From Lampris incognitus (lineage: Eukaryota; Chordata; Actinopteri; Lampriformes; Lampridae): a stretch of 64,000 bases of DNA. The stretch spans positions 32,065,090 to 32,129,089 of the forward strand of contig NC_079217.1 in NCBI RefSeq assembly GCF_029633865.1. The letters run 5' to 3'. Below the pieces are notes generated by a model that made no database searches, was not told where the DNA came from, and saw only the letters and a program-made list of their open reading frames with translations. The translations under genes and the position numbers were made by a program. Shown here one piece after another: positions 54,501 to 63,100 of the stretch (within the stretch, counting starts at the first letter, position 1; every line of letters begins with the position of its first letter).

Positions 54501-57148
54501 AATCAAATCTTTTGCCCAGTCTGTGGTGGGGATGGCTGTGGTGGAGTCTTTGGTTGATGAGATAAGTCTGTATAATTTTGACAGTGGTTTCATGGCTATT
54601 GATATTGTTAACAGGTCTTCTACTGGTGGTTGCAAGTTATTATGTGATATAATTTTTTTCCTGAATGTGTTCTTGAGTTGTGGATATTGTAAATGCAAAA
54701 GAAAAGCAAACGTTACTGTTTCAATTTCGTCAAGCAAGTACTGCAAATCCTACCCATGTTGCTCTCGTATTGCCACACCATAAGTTCGTGAGTATGGGCA
54801 GTGTGTTGCTTACACAGAAAAGAAACTTGTTGCTGTGGCCGTGTGTGAAAACCACGATGCCCATGTTATTTGTAATGATGAGTTGTATTGGACAAGACAA
54901 GGATAGAGCGCTGTGGCCTGGTTAAACCAGTTTTTGGAATATAATGGGAGTTCAATTGCTTGCATAATGTCACCGTCTCTGATGGTCATAACACAGCTGC
55001 TGGTGAATAAAATCATTGTTGGTTTTGATCTTCTCATAGACCATGTCAACAATACAAACAAACAAAAATACACTGGCCTTATCCTTTAAGATATGTTTTG
55101 GGGCAAAATTTAAAAAAAAAATCTTGGATACCATTGCTTTAATCTAAAGTTGAATTTCATCAGATGCATTTTTTTCTGATGTAGTGCATTTTTCTGTAAT
55201 CATTTTAGTAAGAAACTCCAAAAATAATTCCTTCTCTTGTCACTCTTACATCAGCCAAAAATCATCAATAAAAAATCATAGGAATCTTAAATCTCCACAA
55301 AACAGAGTGGGGCCAGCAGAGGTTTGACACTGACATTTCAAAAGTGATGGACTCATTGGCTGCTATGGGAGATGAACCATCACTAAATGCCTCATTCATT
55401 CTACTGGGTCTCTCTCCATCTCTCCATCTTTCTTCCTTCCTTCCTTTCTTATTCTGATGTTAATGTGGTTTCTAGGGAAGAGGTAGAGATTGTCATTTGC
55501 TATTTGTTTTTTTTCTCCCCAATTGTATCTGGTCACCCCACTCTTTACCCCATTCTCCACCCCTTCTGCCCACCTGAGGAGGGCTGCAGACTACTGCATG
55601 CCTCCTCCGATACATGTGGAGTCGCCAGCCAGACCAACCAGAGGAGGCACTAGTGGAGCGACCAGGACACATACCCACATCCGGCTCCCCACCCACAGAC
55701 ACAGCCAGTTGTGTCTGTAGGGACGCCTGACCAAGCTGGCGGTAACACTGGTTCAAACCGCCGACCCCCGTGTTGGTAGGCAACGGAATAGACCGCTATG
55801 CTACCCGGACGCCCTACTATTTGGTTATTTAATGTAAGAGTTATTTCATACTGGTTATTTTAAAGTACTTGGATATGCATTTGCAAAACAGGATCTGATA
55901 AAAATTATGCATTTCTTTTTTATTATTGTCATAATCATTCTATTTGAACACCAGCTGACTATGAGGCATTATACTCAACCTGCGAGTAGCACCAAGTCGG
56001 CCTCCATCAGGGCATCTCGTCTGTTCTGTCTGATGTGGATAGGACTATCTTTACCCAGCAGGCCACGGGACATGCCCCCAAGGAAGCAGGGTATACCTAG
56101 CGACTCCAAGGCCTTCCTGTAATACATGCAAATATGTTTAACCACTTTATAATCTGTTAAGGGCCAAAGAATTAAAGATATAATGTGATAACTTGAGTAA
56201 GCAGTATGGCTTAAATCCAAACACTGTCTCCAACAAATTCTCTTAATGACCAGTATTATTTTAATAAAAAGGCAAAAAAACACAAAGAGGATAAGCCCTT
56301 TTTGTCCACTAAAATTGGAAGGAAGTTAATTATTTGGGCAAGGTCATTACATATTGAGACTGAATTCATGTAATGGGTATGGCATGCTTCTCACTTTAAC
56401 ATCATACACATAATCAGCCAAATGGTGGGAGTGCAACAGGAAAAGCAGAATAACAAAAATAAGCAGTAGCTACCACAATAGACCACTAAGAATATGAAAA
56501 TATTCATCAATTAAATATAGCACCCATAAAATTATTTTCTATTGATAAGAAAGATACAATAACGGGAAAATATAGGAGTAGGAGGCCATAATAAATATCC
56601 TGTACCTGATATCATCTACTTGGGTTGGTGGTAGTGTTGCTTGACTACCCATCACGATAACAGGTTTCTTGGCACGACTCACAAGCTCAATACACTTTTG
56701 TACCTGATTGTGTCAGAACAAGCAGAAGAAGGGCAATGTTATATTAGAAAAGTGTAAGTGTCCCCAGTTTAATTTGACCACAGGCCAGGGTTATGGCAAT
56801 GAAGAACAACCCTAGCATTTTTACTCTTATAGCACACTATATAGTGAGAGAGATGATTGATTGGTTAGTAGGTGTAGTATAAATCCTGACATGGAGCAAA
56901 ACATAAAAAAATAAGTAAAATAAATAAATAAACAAACAAATGAACAAATAAATAAATTAATAATAATTATCATTATTATTATTAACTATTATTAATCCAG
57001 TGAGTCAAGTAAATTCTTTATGAGACAGTACAAGCCTGTCTCATGCCATAAGCAATCATCAGCTGTCAATAAAGCTTATTTGTTGAGCACTTTCCCTACT
57101 GTTGAGTGTTTCTTTTAACAAAGTTATTTACTATTATTACTATTAAAA

Positions 57149-57186
<38 letters not shown>

Positions 57187-60100
57187 ACCCTGTGATGGCC
57201 TGGTGGCCTGTTCAGGGTGTCTGCCTGCCTGCCGCCCAATGACTGCTGGGATAGGCTCCAGCATCTCTGCGACCCCGTGAGCAGGATAAGCAGTTTAGAT
57301 AATGGATGGAATGGATGGAAATAAAAATTAAAGCAGATGAATTGGCCGGTTAAGTGTTTCAACTGGTGCACCCAGGAAGGCATCGTGCTCAACATTTTTG
57401 CTGCAATAAAACAGCAAGCAGATAAATGACATGCTCAGATTTTAATGCCAACATCCAACCATCTAAAGGAGAATTTAGGATACATTTTCACAGTATTAAT
57501 TATAAATTAAATGAACTAATAATAAAGGGGTTTTAATCACACTTGTATCCAACTTTATTTTGGTTTGAGAAATATTTTGTGCAATTTGCCATCATCTTCC
57601 ATCTTTGGGACTAGGCTCGGGCAATTAGACGAATATATCGGCAATTGGCAGAGTTTAATCGGCAATTGTTTTGTTTTTGCACAATTTTTGTCCTTTTATT
57701 TTGCTAATTTAATGGTCTGCCTTCTCAAGAATTCAGCTCAATAAATAAATAACCTTTAAAGCGCAATTCAAAGTGTGTGCGTATAGGAACTGGCAGTTGG
57801 AGTTGGGCCATATGCATGTTCTTGTTGCACTGATTTCCAACGAGTCTTTCACAAAACAGGGCAGTGACTAAATGAAATTAAGCTGTCTTTAATGGTTGCT
57901 GTCCAATCGATTGGTGCTGAAAAGCAATGTCAATTCATAAATCATATTTGAGAACGAGACCAAAAACTGTATGTGCAGTTGTGCACCCTGATCATTCAAT
58001 AGCATAGTTATCTTATCCCCACCTGTTTGTTCGTGTGGAGGCTGCAAGCAGAGGCGTCTTTAATCTGACACCATTGGGCTTTTTTTTTGCCAAATTGTGT
58101 CAGACAGCTGTTCAGCCTGTCTTTACAGCTTATTGCTCAGCAAAGATCTCAAGGTGATTTATTTTGTTGAATTGAAGAAGAGTAGCCTATAATACACTTG
58201 AAAAAGTTTTAGCACACCTTGAAAAGAAAAATTACCGACGTCAGAATTTTTTTTTTATTGATTACAGCTCTGCTTTTGATACAACTGCACCATCCAAACT
58301 GGTGTTGAAACTCAGAGGTCTTGGTCTGGGCAACTCAATCTGTAATTGGCTATTTGATTTCCTGACAGACAGGCCCCAGACTGTGAGAATAGGTAAAACA
58401 TATTCATCCACATTAGTTCTTAGGATTGGTACACCTCAGGGCTGCTGTCTCAGTCCCCTATTTTATAGTCTATTTACACCCAACTGTGTTGCCATATACA
58501 ACAACAACAACAGCATCATTAAATTTGCAGATGACACAACTGTGATTGGACTAATATGCGACAGTGATGAGAGGGCCTATAGGAGAAAAGTAGAAGATTT
58601 AACCATAACAACTGCTCTCCAAGCGTCAAAAAGACAAAAGAAATCATTGTTGATTTTAGAAAGATCAGAGAAAATCACATTCCTATTTCCATCCATGGGT
58701 CATCTGTTGAAACTGTGGACAATTTTAGATTTCTCAGTTTACATATCACAGACACCCTCACATGGTCTCTCAACACTGTGATGTGTTTTGTGTTTGTCTG
58801 CTCTGGGCACTTCTCTAGGGCAGACAAACACAAAATACATCACAAACACCAATTGCCTCCTCAAGAAGGCACAGCAGAGACTCTATTTTCTGAGGCTTCC
58901 CAAGAGTTTTGGTATGAGTACCAAAATGCAAATAAACTTTTATCGCAGTACTATTGAGTGTCTTGACAGGCTGTATCACAGTGTGGTTTGGCAACTGCTC
59001 AGGACTGCAGACTGCTTCAAAGGGCTGTAAAGACAGCAGCAAAAATCACTGGCATGGAACTACCAAAACTTCATAATATTTCCACCACTCACTGCAAAAG
59101 GAAAGCCCAAAACATCATTAAGGACACCAGCCACCTTGCTCATGTTCTGTTCTCGCTCCCTCCATCTAAAAATCATTACCGGAGCACACCACTCATCTCA
59201 GTAATAGTTTCTTTCCACAGGCAGTCAGGTTGTTGAACAGCTGATGTACCCATATGCACCTTACATTGTTGTGTTATTGTGTACTTTTCTATATTGTGTA
59301 TATAATGTATGAATTCACTATGTACATAGTCTACGTTTTTTTTGGGATGGCTTGTCTTTGTGTTCTTTGTCCTTGTGTTCCTTGTGTTAAGGCAGAGAGA
59401 GCCAGAGCACAATAATTTAATTGTATTCTAAATAAATTTGACAATAAAGTTGAACTTTAACTAAAGTCTGTGATGTTTCAGTAAAATTAGATTCTCCCAT
59501 TAATGCTTGTGCAAATTGGTGGTGTTAGAATCTTTAGCCATCACTACTTGTTTGCAAAGACAGCAAATAACTTCATTTTAGGTCCTTCGGCTTGCCAGTT
59601 GTCAGGTTTAAAACCAAAATAATCCTAAATAGGGGATTTGGTATTCTTTTTCACAATGAGCTCTTCCATGATTGCATTTGCTGAAAATGGTCGACGCATG
59701 GCTGGGGGCGTATATCGGCAATCGCCGATTGTTGGGCTGATGATGGCCGGTAGGAAAATTTGGCATATCACCCAGCCCTATTTGGGACTAAGTTGGTGCT
59801 GGAGCCTAAATGGTCGCTTATCAAATATGTTGTTGGTATGGTCAGAACTTACCAGGCAATCTGATCCAGAAAGGCCCGGTGTGGGTGCAGATTTTTGTTC
59901 CTGCCAAGCAGTTACACACCTGATCCCACTAATCAACCATTAGAGTCTTTGCTGAGGAACTTGATTAGGAGACACAAGTATGTAACTGCTTGGCTGGAAC
60001 AAATACCTGCACCCACACCGGCCCTTTCTGGATAAGATTGCCCACCCCTGAGTTAGGGCACTTCAAAACAAATATTTGGTAACTGTTTCATACAAGCATC

Positions 60101-63100
60101 CACCCACTTCAGCCATGAATCAAGGTAATTACATCATGGCTAAAGTAATGTCTGCAGCAGACCAACACACAGCAGAGCAGTAAGTCATAGCCTGTTACTG
60201 TGTCATCCTTGAAAGCTCCACTCATACCTCAATAGTAAGAGTTGCACAGAAAGTGTATTTCTATAAATTTGTTTCATTTATATTCATACTTAGTACACTA
60301 CAACCTTGAACACAATAAAATAGATCCTTACCAACAACTGACAATAGGTGAACTATAAAGGCAGTCATACCTGATCATCTGTGGCTTGTGGGATGTCAAT
60401 GGGTAGTGGAGACACATCTCTGGTCTCCCAGGCTCCAGCAAACAAGTTCATAAGGTGGTTTTGGAGATACCTTACATAAAAGAGACCATCATAACATGTT
60501 ATCACCATGCAGGTCAATTCACAAATGCTACCCAGATGCTTATAATAATATAACAGTGTGCATGTACACTCAGTGAACAGAAAGATAGAAACCCCTGTTC
60601 TGTTGCAAGTTGGATCAAGTTTGGCCCTGTAGCATCCCAGTGTTAAAGCTGACATCAGTCCTTTGTCCAACTGCCCAAAGTTGATGGGTGAATGCTACCA
60701 CCTGCAGATGCTGCATTTGAGTTCATTCCAAAGGTGTTCAAAGGGATTGATAACAGGAGATTGTGGTGGCCAGGTCATTAAAGTAATTTGACCTGAATGT
60801 TCCTCAAACCATTCCTGGATGTTACTTGCACTATGGCAGGGGCCATTACCTTTGCTGAAAGTACCCGTATTCCCTAACAACAAGCCTTGGATAACTAAAT
60901 CTGTCAAATGGGCTTAGGATCAAAATATCTAATTTCATAAGGGGATGCCACCCAAAGAGCAGAGGCAGCTAAAAATGTGAAAAAGGAAATAATTAAAGGT
61001 AAGCTGAAATATACAAACAAAGTAAAGAAGGGACATGGCAATGGTAACGCCCGTTTTGCATGGGGATCAAGTCAATGGTGGGGATGGAGAAGAAAGGGAA
61101 GAAAGCTGTTTTACCTGACAAACCTGAGGGAGTGCTAGCTGATGAACTGAATAATTTTTACTTATGTTTTAATGAACATGATATTAAAAATGAATGTCTA
61201 GCTTTTAGAGATGATACTAGAGCTCCTGACAGCAGTATTTTCATTGATGATGAGAGTGTGCTGAAATCTCTCATGCACACTAAAGAGGAAAAGGCCTGGC
61301 CCCATTGACATTTTGGGCAGACTACTCAAAAACTGCCAGGCAATTATGTGGCATTATTTCTTTTATATTCTCGTGTTCAATTCTTCAGAGAGAGGTTCCA
61401 AAAATATGGACTCTACTGTAGTGCCAGTGGCCAAGGTTAGGACTCCCACTAAATGATTATCCCCCGTGGCCCTTACTTCTCTGACTATGAAGGCTTTTGA
61501 AGGGATTGTTAGAAGCGAGATCCTTACAATGACCAAAGATAAACTTGATCCCTTACAGTTTGCTTACAGAGCAGGGAGGTGGGTAGAGGATGCCACCATC
61601 ACCCGCCTTAACTTCATTGTGAAAGACCAAGGTAGTTACAACTATACGACGTTGCATTTTATTGACTTTTCTTCAGTCTTTAACTGTATGCAGTCCCACA
61701 TTTTTGTACACAGACTAATGAGTGACTTTGCTGTGGAATTTAACACTGTATGCTGGCTCATGAGTTTTTTTAACTGACATTCCTAGAGGGTGAAAGTAAA
61801 TGGGACTCTCTCTAGTGTTCTTAAGTCTTCCACTGGTTCACCACAAGGATGCATTCTCTCACTCCTACTGTTTGTTTTGTACACCAATGATTGTGTGAGC
61901 CAGCACGAGTCAGGACATATCAAATTTGCAGGTGACACTGTTATAGTGAGTCTTCTCAAAGATGACAAGACTTGCCACGGTCCAGTTGTTAACGAGTTCT
62001 TACAGTGGTGTGACAATTCCTTTCTTAAAGTCAATGTACCAAAGAAAAAAATAAATGGCTGTTGACTTTCGCAGAAGGGGTTTTGCCCCCATCACCTACC
62101 CTCATAAATGGAGAACAGGTAGAGGTGGTTAGCCAGTACAAATATCTGGGGACAACTGTGGATGACAAACCAAGCTTTCAGCCTAATGTGGAGGCAATCT
62201 TAAACAAAGGTCACCAGCACAATATTTTTAAGGAGGCTTAGCAGTTTTAATGTAAACAAATCACTTTTGAAAATATTTTACTCATCTTGTATTGAGTCAG
62301 GCCTTACCTTTTCTTTTGTTTGCTGTTTTGGGAATCTAAACCTGATGAATAAGAAGAAAATTGCGAGGATGAGCTCTAAAATCATCGGCTGTGATCTGAA
62401 TGACCTCTATCTTGTTTATCAGAAGAGGGTCATTAGAAAAACTCAGGATATTCTTCAGGACCCTCAACACCCTCTTTATTCTGAGTTTTCCCTCCTTCCC
62501 TCTGGACATAGGTATAGGATGCCTAGATGCAGCAGAAATAGACATGGTCGCTTTTTTGTCCCAGAGGTTATTCAAAGTTTGAAATGGTAACTGTAAGACA
62601 TGTGGACTAGGACTGATTAACTATGATACTGTTTTGTTACCGTTATGTCTGATGGGGACTTTTGTATATTTCGGCTATATTGTACTGAAAATGTATGTCC
62701 TTGTAGCTGTATGCGTTTTCGGACTTCATCTTAATGTCTTTTATGTTGTTTTAGATGCATGTGTTTTAGGACTCAGTCTTAATGTTCTTTAGGTTTTTTA
62801 ACTGTTCGCTGCAAAATGAATTACCCCAGTGGGGATAATAAAGATTTCTCTCTTGTTTTCTACCCATTCCCTTTGGCAGTACATGATGACCACAAATCTA
62901 TGAACCTGGTCTGCTATAATGGTAAGGTATGCTTTGGCATCAAGGCGTCAATCTACAGGTATTAATGGACCCAGTGCATACCATTTGAATGCCCCTCAAA
63001 CCAGTACCTCTCCCACCGACTTGTACAGTTGTAACCATACATGATGGGTCCATCGCCTCATGTTGTGTACACCATACCCCGAGTCTGCCATTGTGGTGGT

